From contig PLZO01000101.1 of the NCBI GenBank assembly GCA_003152165.1, positions 39,576 through 73,117 of the forward strand: a DNA stretch of 33,542 nt, in the 5' to 3' direction. The notes below the pieces were generated by a model. It was not told the origin of the DNA, searched no databases, and saw nothing but the letters and a program-made list of their open reading frames with translations. How positions within the stretch are numbered: the first letter of the stretch is position 1; each line of letters opens with the position of its first letter. This document shows, one piece after another, positions 24,675-31,907 of the stretch. The translations under genes were made by a program, and so were the position numbers. The stretch is from Chloroflexota bacterium (GTDB lineage: Bacteria; Chloroflexota; Limnocylindria; Limnocylindrales; CSP1-4).

Positions 24675-25689
24675 CCGCGACGACTTGGCTCGAACCTGAT
24701 TCACCCCGCCGGCGATCCAGGTAGCCGGTCACGGATGGTGCCAGCAGCCGCCGGACGACCTCGACGATGATGATCTCGGGAGGCAGGCGCAGTATCGGGA
24801 TGGCCAGGAAGAAGGCCAGCAGCGGAGACATCACCGGCAGGGCCATCGTGGAGTAGTGGAGTTGGCTGGCGGGCCAGATGGCCGGGACGGCCAGCCAGCC
24901 GGCGGCGCGCCGATCGCGAAGGGCGAGCATGGCGAGGGCGACGACGGTCAGCGCCAGCAGCACGGGGAAATAGAAGGCGCTGAAACCCTCGATCGACTCG
25001 TACTCCAGCCGGCTGGAGATCGTCCCGAACAGGTTGATGTAGCGAATCCACAGGCCCGGCGCAATGACGATCGTCGCCGCGTTGAAGGCGACCGCAACTC
25101 CGATCGTTCGCCAGCGGCCCTCGCCTGCCAGCGGGATGAACGCGTACACCTTCAGGGCGGTGGCCACCGCCGCCAGCCAGGATCGATCGGCCAGGATGAG
25201 GGCCAGGACGATCAGCTGCGGGTTCGCCGAGAAGAGCGCCTCGCTGATCGGCGGGAAGAGCAGCCACCAGATCGGGAGGCGCACCCGGCGCAGGATCCAG
25301 ATCGCGGCGATCCAGGTCAGGATCAGCGAAACAGCCGCGAACGCATCCTCGCTGAGGAGGCCCGCCGGCGCCAGGAGGACGGTCGTCACCGGCGAGCCGG
25401 CGTAGTGGTACGAGTTGCCGCCGACCATGACCGCGGCGTCCCAGGGGTTGCCGCCCTGGAGCCAGGCAACGACACCGCGGTAGTAGATCCGGGCGTCGAT
25501 CCCTAACGGGAAATGGCGCACGGTGAAGAACGAGATCCGCTGGTAGGTCTGCCAGGCGAACCAGAACAAGAGGACGACAGGCCAGACGCGCCGCAGGCCG
25601 CCGGTGACAGCCCCCACGATCGGACTCGCCAGGACGCGCGTCGTCAGCAATCCGGCCCGCTGGCGAAGACCCCGATCCGAGCCGCGCAA
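24670..25689 (-). CDS. GT87-like (DUF2029) polytopic membrane protein
   Basis: The 339-residue protein has about eight to nine hydrophobic helices. An early loop carries IDARIYYRGVVAWLQGGNPWD, split at residues 64-84, which is the typical D..YY.....L.G.PW pattern of the GT87/DUF2029 polyprenol-phosphate mannosyltransferase-like family. Such enzymes use lipid-linked sugars to build cell-envelope glycans; the donor and acceptor here are unknown. The TTG at 25689, 27 bases after the upstream lipoprotein stop, is the best start, since no ATG lies near. The gene is last of a three-gene minus-strand cluster with a lipoprotein and a broken deacetylase. Confidence 0.65.
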   Translation of the reverse strand: MRGSDRGLRQRAGLLTTRVLASPIVGAVTGGLRRVWPVVLLFWFAWQTYQRISFFTVRHFPLGIDARIYYRGVVAWLQGGNPWDAAVMVGGNSYHYAGSPVTTVLLAPAGLLSEDAFAAVSLILTWIAAIWILRRVRLPIWWLLFPPISEALFSANPQLIVLALILADRSWLAAVATALKVYAFIPLAGEGRWRTIGVAVAFNAATIVIAPGLWIRYINLFGTISSRLEYESIEGFSAFYFPVLLALTVVALAMLALRDRRAAGWLAVPAIWPASQLHYSTMALPVMSPLLAFFLAIPILRLPPEIIIVEVVRRLLAPSVTGYLDRRRGESGSSQVVAD

Positions 25690-25716
25690 TCGTCAGGTAT
25701 CCCCACGAGCCGGCGG

Positions 25717-26634
25717 TCAGCCGCCGAGTGCTGCCACTTCATCCGGCAGGAGCGGCCTGACGACGATGGTCCACGACTCACCTCCGGACGTGAACGGTGT
25801 GATCTGGGTGGCACCCGCAAGGATCGGTCCAAGTGTCGCAGAATCGGCGCCCACGACGGCGCCGACCCTGGCACCTTCGCCGCCGAGGGCATCGGCCCTG
25901 CCGAACGTCGCCAGCGGAGTTGCCAGTGGCCAGGTTAGCGCCGGTCGGGCCAGGCTCGCGTCGCTTGGCGCCGGGGATCCCAGCGTGACAAAGAGCTGGA
26001 AGCCAAGCGGCTGATAGACGCCGTCGGCCGTTGGAGTGCCGCCGAACGTGCCCGTACCGGTCAGCCCGGCGAGCAGGGCCGCAGCGGCAGCCCGAATTCG
26101 GTCGGCCGGTCCGCCTGCACCCGATCCGCTGCTATTCAACGGACCCGGGCCGGGCTCGAGCGAACCGAACCGGGAGACCGTCGAAACGCCGGCACCGACG
26201 ATGGTGATCACCGTCGTCGGTGCGTCGGGAACCGGCCTGGATGCGTCGTTTGTACCGCTTCCGGCAAGGCCGGCGTCCTCGGCGGCCTTGAGAATCGCGG
26301 CCGCCCCGTCGGCCCCCACCGATCGGACGACGATCGACGGCACCAGCGGGCCGGGATAGATCGCCGGAGTCGCCCCCTCAGTCATGATCCGACCATCAGC
26401 ATAGACCGAGACGATCGGCAAGCGTGTCCGGATCGCATTCGGGGAGATGAAGCCGCCTTCGTAGGCCACCCGGAGGATCAGCACTGCCGAGCTCCCCGAC
26501 GGCACCGTCGATCCCGGTGTCCCGGTGGCGGCCGAGGATCGCGCTGGTGAAACGGTGCCGGGGCTGCCTGCGCTGCAGGCCACGACGGCAAGGGCCGCTG
26601 CGGCAACGAAGAGGACGATGCGCCGTGGACCCAT
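25717..26634 (-). CDS. Secreted lipoprotein of unknown function
   Basis: The 305-residue product has a lipoprotein signal: MGPRRI, a hydrophobic stretch of 13 residues, then VVAC with the lipidated cysteine near residue 20. A Ser/Thr/Gly/Pro linker follows (about 20-50), then a globular region with strand-rich sequence (AVLILRVAYEGG, PIVSVYADGRIMTEG, TTVITIVG, WTIVVRPLLPDEVA). I do not recognise the domain; periodic Val/Ile strands suggest a beta-rich extracellular protein. The ATG at 26634 has GGAGG 11 bases upstream; in-frame starts further up would put 19 non-hydrophobic residues before the signal. LspA in this window would process it. Confidence 0.75.
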   Translation of the reverse strand: MGPRRIVLFVAAAALAVVACSAGSPGTVSPARSSAATGTPGSTVPSGSSAVLILRVAYEGGFISPNAIRTRLPIVSVYADGRIMTEGATPAIYPGPLVPSIVVRSVGADGAAAILKAAEDAGLAGSGTNDASRPVPDAPTTVITIVGAGVSTVSRFGSLEPGPGPLNSSGSGAGGPADRIRAAAAALLAGLTGTGTFGGTPTADGVYQPLGFQLFVTLGSPAPSDASLARPALTWPLATPLATFGRADALGGEGARVGAVVGADSATLGPILAGATQITPFTSGGESWTIVVRPLLPDEVAALGG

Positions 26635-26707
26635 CCAGGTCGTAGCCTCCGGTTGATGACGCCCGACGCTCGAGCAGCGGGCTGTGGCCACATGACGGCA
26701 AACCGCA

Positions 26708-26722
26708 GCGGGAGGTTCCCGC
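26708..26722. terminator. Hairpin downstream of the broken deacetylase
   Basis: GCGGGA-GGT-TCCCGC is a perfect 6-bp stem with a 3-base loop, 17 bases after the deacetylase stop (minus strand). A short TTT follows nearby on the minus strand. Weak terminator candidate. Confidence 0.3.
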
Positions 26723-26738
26723 GTTCGTCGCCTGGCGT

Positions 26739-27712
26739 CTAGGGGCTCGGGTGCCGGTCCGAAACCCCGTGCATTCGAGCAACGAAGGTGGGCAGGCTCG
26801 GGTCGATCGTGCCTGTCACGAGGTCGCTGACGTCATCGTACGGCCCGATCCGGATGACGTGCAGCTCGGAGCGCAGGGCGGCCGTCTGGACGATCCCCCG
26901 TCGAATCCAGCGAGCCGTCGTGTAACCGGCCCGCTGGACCAGGCCCTCCAGCACGGGACTGAAGCCGCCACCAACGTAGGCCATCGAGTCCGGACAAATC
27001 CCGATGTGCTCGCCGATGACCTGGCGGGCTCCGTTGACCTCAGCCCACATCGTTGCGGTTGATGCGTCCGGCCGACCCGGGCCCAAATCGGCCAGCTGGA
27101 GTGGTGAACGTCATGGGCGCCGATTCCATTGCCTGCCCCGGCCAGTGCCTCAACCTCGGGCCAGGTGATGTTGCCGTCACCGATCGCCGTAAGGGTGAGG
27201 TCGAACTCGGCGACCATGCCTCGCGCCTGGAGCATCGGCAGCACGGTGCTAACCCAGTCCTGCCAGCCCTCGTCGAAGGTAGGATCACCGGTCGCACCGG
27301 CAGCGGGACGCCGCGATCCCAGTACGCGGCGAGATCCCGCGACAGGATCTTGGTGTAGCCGTGGCTGATGAGCCAGTTGAGCTGAGCAGCAAAGGCTGTG
27401 GGCACGACCGTCATAGTCGATAAAGGCCGCCTGGCGTGCGCTGGTCCACGATGGGTAGTCCGGCCGCGGAGCCTGGATGCTGTCGTAGTACAGGATCGGC
27501 ACCGCACCGGGCGGAATCGCGGGCAGGTTCGTGGGCACGGGGGCGAACGTCGGGGGCGCGCTGCCGGATACCGCCGGCCCTGCGCCGCCGGCGGAGCCTG
27601 CCGGACTCGCGTTGGCCAGGACGCCCGGGGCAGGGCCGCCTGGCGACGTGGCCGGGTGGCCCGCACAGGCACTGGCAAGCAGGGCCAGCACGGCGATCCA
27701 GATCACCATCAT
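26739..27712 (-). pseudogene. Polysaccharide deacetylase lipoprotein, three frameshifts
   Basis: Joined across frames, this reads as an exported NodB-type deacetylase: a signal peptide ending LLASAC, a Pro/Ala linker, VPILYYDSIQ, the motif-1-like TFDEGWQDWVSTVLPMLQ, GIGAHDVHH (motif 2 region), MAYVGGGF (motif 3 region) and a C-terminal RIGPYDDV segment. The frame breaks at about 27409 (one extra base in the GACCGTC run), about 27280 (one base missing) and about 27099 (one base missing). The initiator is ATG at 27712 or 27709 after a GAGGGACAGG stretch. Neighbouring genes are intact, so decay is more likely than general sequence error, although error cannot be excluded. Such enzymes remove acetyl groups from cell-wall glycans. 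Confidence 0.8.
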
Positions 27713-27930
27713 CCTGTCCCTCGAGCCGGACGACAGCCCTGCTGAACGAACAGGCATCCGGTGGGTGACCTCGATTCAGGCTGGCGACGGGCTCAGGCCA
27801 GGGTATGACTCCCCCACTGACCTACCTGTGACCCGAAGGTTCGGCCGAGTCGGGCCGGGCCTGGCGCGCGGGCCGGCCAGGGCGGCCACGACGTTGCGAA
27901 GCGCCGCCGACTTCAGGAACCAGCCGAGGC

Positions 27931-27959
27931 TTGTCCGTCCGTGACGCTTCTGTTACCGT
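27931..27959 (+). promoter_or_regulatory. Promoter of the DUF-ArsR-SRPBCC operon
   Basis: TTGTCC (27931-27936) and TACCGT (27954-27959) are separated by exactly 17 bases, the best -35/-10 pair seen in this window. The predicted transcript starts about 34 bases before the ATG at 28000. The -10 box lies inside the palindrome at 27946-27979. Confidence 0.5.
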
Positions 27960-27979
27960 AGCCGTACGGTTACAGAAGC
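27946..27979. promoter_or_regulatory. Near-perfect 34-bp palindrome, likely operator
   Basis: GCTTCTGTTACCGTA is followed by four bases (gccg) and TACGGTTACAGAAGC; 14 of 15 positions are complementary. It covers the -10 box and the expected transcription start, and is followed by GGGAG nine bases before the ATG at 28000. This is where a repressor dimer such as the ArsR protein two genes downstream would bind. The rest of the 27713-27945 gap shows only GC-rich sequence without a gene. Confidence 0.6.
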
Positions 27980-27999
27980 AGGATCGGGAGAACAGCCAC

Positions 28000-28410
28000 A
28001 TGGCGAACGGGAGCGGCACCAAGGACAGCCCCTGGGTCCTGAAGACCCCACCTGGCACCTCCGAGTACACGATGTATCGCGACGACGCGTCGCAGCCAGC
28101 CACGATCGTCTGCCAGGTCGGCGGCACCAGGCTGCTGTACGACGCCCGGGCCATCACCGACCTGCACGCCTGGCTCAAGGCGCAGGGCGACTGGGTGCCC
28201 CTCGGCGGTGCCGACGAGCAGAAGGCCGCACCGGACGGGACGGTTGAGGCGTGGGGACGCTCGGCAGACAACCCGGTCGGCGGCTGGTATGGCTTGAAGA
28301 AGGGGCTGCGCGGTCGCTTCGGGGTGTATATGCCGCCGCTGCTAGAGGCTCTCGGCCTGGCCGAGCTCAGCCACGAGGCGAAGAGCAACAAGATGCGCTC
28401 GATCGGATGA
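28000..28410 (+). CDS. Conserved small protein of unknown function (136 residues)
   Basis: The protein starts MANGSGTKDSPWVLKTPPG and contains SEYTMYRDD, LHAWLKAQGDWVPLG, VEAWGRSADNPVGGWYG and a basic end KSNKMRSIG. I recall this as a conserved family in actinobacterial and chloroflexotal genomes, possibly DUF6855, but cannot confirm the number. It has no signal peptide or membrane helix and is rich in Trp, Gly and Pro. The ATG at 28000 is chosen for the GGGAG nine bases before it; the frame is open further up but crosses the palindrome. It is the first gene under that operator and is 15 bases from the ArsR gene, so the two are probably co-transcribed. Confidence 0.8.
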   Translation: MANGSGTKDSPWVLKTPPGTSEYTMYRDDASQPATIVCQVGGTRLLYDARAITDLHAWLKAQGDWVPLGGADEQKAAPDGTVEAWGRSADNPVGGWYGLKKGLRGRFGVYMPPLLEALGLAELSHEAKSNKMRSIG

Positions 28411-28425
28411 AGTCAGCCTGATCCG

Positions 28426-28758
28426 ATGGCCGTCCCGCTGCCTGCTGGCGATCCGTTCGACGCCCTCGGCGACCCGAACCGCCGGGCGATCGTCGAGCTG
28501 CTGGGCGGCGGCGAACGCTCCGTCCAGGAGATCGCGGATCTGCTGCCGATCAGTCGGCCTGCCGTCTCACGGCACCTGCGCGTGCTCAAGCGGGCGGGCC
28601 TGGTCGTAGAGAGACCGCTCGGGACGCGGCGCATCTACGAGCTTCATGACGAAGGCGTTGAGGCCGTGCGCGCCTATATGGAACAGGTGTGGGGCGAGGC
28701 CAGCGCACGGTTTCGCCTGGTCGCTGCCAACACCGGGACCGGGCGTCCTGGGCGGTGA
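28426..28758 (+). CDS. ArsR-family winged-helix transcriptional regulator
   Basis: The 110-residue protein is a typical ArsR/HTH_20 repressor: DPFDALGDPNRRAIVELL, the helix-turn-helix SVQEIADLLPISRPAVSRHLRVLKRAGLV (about 30-58), then a wing GTRRIYELHDEG. No metal-binding cysteine pair is visible. This subgroup is known for pairing with SRPBCC (AHSA1) genes, which is the case here: the stop overlaps the next gene's GTG as GTGA. It likely represses its own operon by binding the palindrome upstream of 28000; this is inference from position. Confidence 0.9.
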   Translation: MAVPLPAGDPFDALGDPNRRAIVELLGGGERSVQEIADLLPISRPAVSRHLRVLKRAGLVVERPLGTRRIYELHDEGVEAVRAYMEQVWGEASARFRLVAANTGTGRPGR

Positions 28759-29207
28759 TCGAGCCAATCCACCTCGCGTTCGAGGTCGACTACCCGGTCG
28801 AGCACGCCTTCCGCGTATGGACGGCGAAGATCAGCCAATGGTAGCCCCTGGATCACACCGTCTCGGCGCAAGCAGGCCTGATGGTGGTGCTGGAGGGCCG
28901 ACCCGGCGGGCGGATCTTCGAGCGTCAACCTGGCGGCATCGAGCACGATTGGGGCGAAATCACGACCTGGGAGCCGCCGACACGCCTCGGCTACACGTGG
29001 CGTCTCAACCGGGATCGTTCGAACGCGACGCAGGTCGAGATCCGGTTCATCGCTCGGGGCTTGACGGGCACCACCGTGGCCATCGAGCACCGCGGCTGGG
29101 AATCGCTTGGGGCCGAGGGCAAGGATTGGCGCGACCGGAACCGTGGCGGCTGGGCGACGCTCCTGCCGCTGTACGTGGCAGCCGCCGCCCTGGCTCCCAT
29201 TCCCTGA
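28755..29207 (+). pseudogene. SRPBCC (AHSA1-like) protein interrupted by an amber codon
   Basis: From GTG at 28755 the frame gives a START/SRPBCC-like opening EVDYPVEHAFRVWTAKISQW, then TAG at 28842-28844 where relatives carry a second tryptophan (WWPLDHTV-type), then PLDHTVSAQAG, LEGRPGGRIFER, WGEITTWEPPTRLGYTW and a normal end at 29207. The reading frame is otherwise intact over 151 codons. TAG ends other genes in the window (ileS and the FakA-like gene), so it is not generally recoded. An internal ATG at 28881 would give only the C-terminal part. Most likely a recent nonsense mutation in a hydrophobic-ligand or stress-type protein controlled by the ArsR regulator. Confidence 0.8.
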
Positions 29208-29338
29208 GCTTCGGGCTCGGGCCGCTCATGACGACCGGCATCGTGGGGGTCGCCGTCGGCCTGGCTGCCACGGCTGCCCTGCTCGGCGGGGCAGTCCGGA
29301 TCGCTGTCCATTGATCCCGCGTGCCTGGAGCCCGGGCG

Positions 29339-29344
29339 TACTAT
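29339..29344 (+). promoter_or_regulatory. -10 element (TACTAT) before the DUF5612-like gene
   Basis: TACTAT ends seven bases before the ATG at 29352, the spacing of a leaderless transcript and the same as at the LCP gene. No SD-like sequence lies between. No clear -35 is seen at 17-bp spacing. Confidence 0.35.
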
Positions 29345-29351
29345 CGCCGTC

Positions 29352-30026
29352 ATGACTGCCAGACACGCCGCGCCCGTCGCGCTCCGCCTGGACCACCTCG
29401 ATCAGCTCGATGCAGCAGCCCGGATCGCCGATGGCGTGGCGCAGGCAGGCGGCCGCCTGCGCACGTGGTCGACCGTTCGTCGCGTCGATGGCGAGCCGCC
29501 CCTCGTAGAGGTTGAGCTCGAGACGGAGGGCGCTGCCGAGGCGGACCTGGTCGCGACCCTTTCGAACCTGGCGGTCGTGCACACGGTCCGAATCACCCGA
29601 GCGCTGGATCGCGTCTTCGGCAAACGGGTCATCGTCATCGGCGGGGGCGCCCAGGTAGCCCAGGTCGCGCTGGGCGCGGTGAGCGAGGCCGATCGGCATA
29701 ACCTGCGCGGCGAGCGGATCAGCGTTGATACCATCCCGCTGGTCGGGGAGCAGCAGATCGCCGAGGCCGTGCGCGCCGTGGCCGATCTACCCCGGGCCCG
29801 GCTGCTGGTGCTCGCGGGTTCGTTGATGGGCGGCCAGATCTCGATCGCCGTAGACGAGCTTCGGGCGCTGGGCATCCCGGTCATCGCGCTCAGCATGGCG
29901 GGCTCAATCGGCGAGCACGTCGACCTGGTTGTCTCCGATCCGGTGCAGGCCGGCACGATGGCGGTGATGGCCATCGCCGACACGGCCTCGTTCGACCTGG
30001 CCCGCCAGCGCGGCCGTCGCTACTGA
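29352..30026 (+). CDS. DUF5612-like protein with N-terminal ACT-like region
   Basis: The 224-residue protein has an N-terminal region of about 90 residues with an ACT-like alternation (strand and helix, ending LATLSNLAVVHTVRIT), then a highly characteristic segment: FGKRVIVIGGGAQVAQVALG, SEADRHNLRGERISVDTIPLVGE and later VLAGSLMGGQI, VIALSMAGSI and DPVQAGTMAVMAIADTA. I recall this as the DUF5612 family, common in methanogens and other archaea and found in some Chloroflexota. The GGGAQVA segment looks like a nucleotide- or anion-binding loop, but no function is established. The gene stands alone; a leaderless promoter is likely. Confidence 0.75.
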   Translation: MTARHAAPVALRLDHLDQLDAAARIADGVAQAGGRLRTWSTVRRVDGEPPLVEVELETEGAAEADLVATLSNLAVVHTVRITRALDRVFGKRVIVIGGGAQVAQVALGAVSEADRHNLRGERISVDTIPLVGEQQIAEAVRAVADLPRARLLVLAGSLMGGQISIAVDELRALGIPVIALSMAGSIGEHVDLVVSDPVQAGTMAVMAIADTASFDLARQRGRRY

Positions 30027-30107
30027 GCACGAGGTCAACCGGCCCGAAGTGGCGCAGGTCGTCGCGGCCGTCGTCGGACTGCAGCGTCGGGCAAGGAAGG
30101 GGACCGG

Positions 30108-30389
30108 ATGACAGGAGTCGAGATCAAGGCGGCGCTGGATGGGGCGCCTGAGTTCATTGCCTACGCGGTCGAGCAGCTCGCGTTGAGCCTTGGCGAAACG
30201 GATCCAGCCGTCGTGCTTGGTCGCCGGATCATGGCCTCCCTGGACGCCATCCCCGACGGTGCGCTGCTGGTGACGGAGGAAACACTGGCTGCCGCGATCC
30301 ATCGAGCGTGGCCATACCGTCGGAATACTGGGACACGTTTGGTCCTGTCGGCAGCCTCGATCCTCGCCGCACTGCGGGCCGAGCCGTGA
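30108..30389 (+). CDS. Small protein of unknown function (93 residues)
   Basis: The product (MTGVEIKAALDGAPEFI...) is mostly predicted helix with conserved-looking acidic and hydrophobic heptad-like spacing and no signal peptide. I do not recognise it. AAGGAAGG sits 8-14 bases before the ATG at 30108, a good ribosome site, and the codon usage resembles neighbours, which supports coding. It lies between the DUF5612-like gene (81 bases away) and tRNA-Leu on the other strand. Confidence 0.55.
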   Translation: MTGVEIKAALDGAPEFIAYAVEQLALSLGETDPAVVLGRRIMASLDAIPDGALLVTEETLAAAIHRAWPYRRNTGTRLVLSAASILAALRAEP

Positions 30390-30453
30390 GGCCGTCGCCA
30401 AATCCAGGCAGCGACGACGCGCCCGGTGAAGGCCGGCGGGACGCTGACAATGG

Positions 30454-30539
30454 TGGTGCCGAAGTCGAGATTCGAACTCGAACGCCCTTGCGGACAGCGG
30501 ATTTTAAGTCCGCCGCGTCTGCCATTCCGCCACTTCGGC
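30454..30539 (-). tRNA. tRNA-Leu (UAA anticodon)
   Basis: The minus strand folds as a class II tRNA with acceptor stem GCCGAAG/CTTCGGC, D-arm beginning TGGCGGAAT, anticodon loop CTTAAAA (anticodon TAA, reading UUA), an extended variable arm around GTCCGCAAGGGCG, and T-arm GTTCGAATC. The CCA end is encoded. It is 86 bases long including CCA. A TANNNT -10-like TACGCT lies about 15 bases upstream. A long variable arm together with the UAA anticodon fixes the identity as leucine. Confidence 0.97.
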
Positions 30540-30580
30540 CCGGTTGAAGCGTAGCGCCTCGAAGGCCAGATCGACCCGCT

Positions 30581-31750
30581 TCAGGGCAGCTGTTTGAGGA
30601 CCGTCGCGGCCAGCGTCGTGTCGGCGGTGGAGACGTCAAAGACCGTGGCGCCGTGGACGTAGACGTAGTCAAGCGGGCCACCGTCGCCGTAATCGACCTT
30701 GATCAACGGCTTGCCGGCGACCGTCGCGGGTGCGGTCGTCATGCCCGAACCAGCCGCCACGAGCCAGCTGGCCAGGATGGCCTGGCGCAACTGAACTCCG
30801 TCGACGCCGGCGACCTGGAAGCCGATCACGGTGACGGCCACCGTGCCCGCCGGGTCATACGACTCGGCCACGTGGAAATCGGCCGGCACCTTGCCGAAGC
30901 CCTTGATCGAGGCGGCCAGGGCCACGCTTGCGGCATCCGTGCCAAGGGCATCCTTGCCCGTGAGGCTCTGGCTTGCGAAGGTCGTGCCGTTGACCAAATG
31001 CGGGAGAAGCGCCTCGAGGTCCAGCGCTGCGTGCGAGGGCGAGCTCGTCGGACTGGGGGCGACGCCGGGGCTGGTGACCGCTCCCGACGGTGCGCTCGAA
31101 CTTAGCGGCACTCCCCCGTTTGGTGGCGCGGACGGCGCGCTGATGATCCCCGAGCCACCCGAGGCAGTCGCCGCCGCGATTGCCAGGTCGACGGCCGTGG
31201 CGGCCTGCTGAAGCTGGGTTGGTGTGACCGAGGCGGCGGCGACGAGGTACACGACGATCCCGCTCCGTCGGAAGTAGACCGTCGTGCCGCCGGTCGCGTC
31301 CTGCAGGGCGAATGACTCGTCGCCGAGCTTCGCGAAGGCGAGGTCGCTGGCGCCGGCCGCCACCGCCGCGTCATGTGAACGGGTCAGGGCCAGGTGGTCA
31401 TCGCCGCCCAGGCAGTTGAGCCGCACATAGATCGATGGGGGGGCCGTCGAGGTATTCGCCGGAGCCGGGCCAACGAACGACGTGCTGTAGCCATCCGAGT
31501 AGAAGCCAGTGCCGGCCAGGGTCCAGCCGGCCGGCAGCGTCGAGGGATCGGGCAGGGATGCCCACGACAGGGCCCGGCAGGATTCGTCCGTGGCGCTCGC
31601 GCTCGGCCTGAGCAAGGTGATCGCAAGCGCCGCGCCCCCGAGCAGGATCGCGATGACGCTCAGGATGGCAACGACGGCAACCGTTCGACGGCTCGGGATG
31701 GGCTCGTACTCGAACTCGTCCGGGGGATCGTCCAGGGGATCGTCAGTCAC
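30581..31750 (-). CDS. Membrane-anchored protein of unknown function
   Basis: The 389-residue product begins VTDDPLDDPPDEF from the GTG at 31750, with an acidic cytoplasmic tail of about 20 residues, one transmembrane helix (TVAVVAILSVIAILLGGAAL) and a large external part. That part has a cysteine-containing N-terminal half (ESCRALSW, VRLNCLGGDD), a Ser/Pro/Ala linker of about 50 residues in the middle, and a second half with beta-type sequence ending YGDGGPLDYVYVHGATVFDV. The two halves may be duplicated domains. No family was recognised. In-frame sequence upstream of 31750 is basic and unlikely to be translated. It follows tRNA-Leu on the same strand and is not obviously in an operon. Confidence 0.7.
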   Translation of the reverse strand: MTDDPLDDPPDEFEYEPIPSRRTVAVVAILSVIAILLGGAALAITLLRPSASATDESCRALSWASLPDPSTLPAGWTLAGTGFYSDGYSTSFVGPAPANTSTAPPSIYVRLNCLGGDDHLALTRSHDAAVAAGASDLAFAKLGDESFALQDATGGTTVYFRRSGIVVYLVAAASVTPTQLQQAATAVDLAIAAATASGGSGIISAPSAPPNGGVPLSSSAPSGAVTSPGVAPSPTSSPSHAALDLEALLPHLVNGTTFASQSLTGKDALGTDAASVALAASIKGFGKVPADFHVAESYDPAGTVAVTVIGFQVAGVDGVQLRQAILASWLVAAGSGMTTAPATVAGKPLIKVDYGDGGPLDYVYVHGATVFDVSTADTTLAATVLKQLP

Positions 31751-31907
31751 GAGCGTAGTCCGGTCGCGAATGGGGACGGGAATGCAAGTACGGCTCCGAC
31801 ACGGAAGAAGCGGGTTGCGCCGGGCAGGGCCGGTTTGCACCCCAGGGCCAAGTATCGTCCGGATTGGCTGAAGGCGTCCTGAACAGATCGCCTGGTCACC
31901 CCGGCGG

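Noticed and set aside
29228-29314. 28-residue hydrophobic open frame (MTTGIVGVAVGL...)
   Set aside because: It could be a one-helix microprotein, but it has no ribosome site and may be chance in GC-rich sequence.
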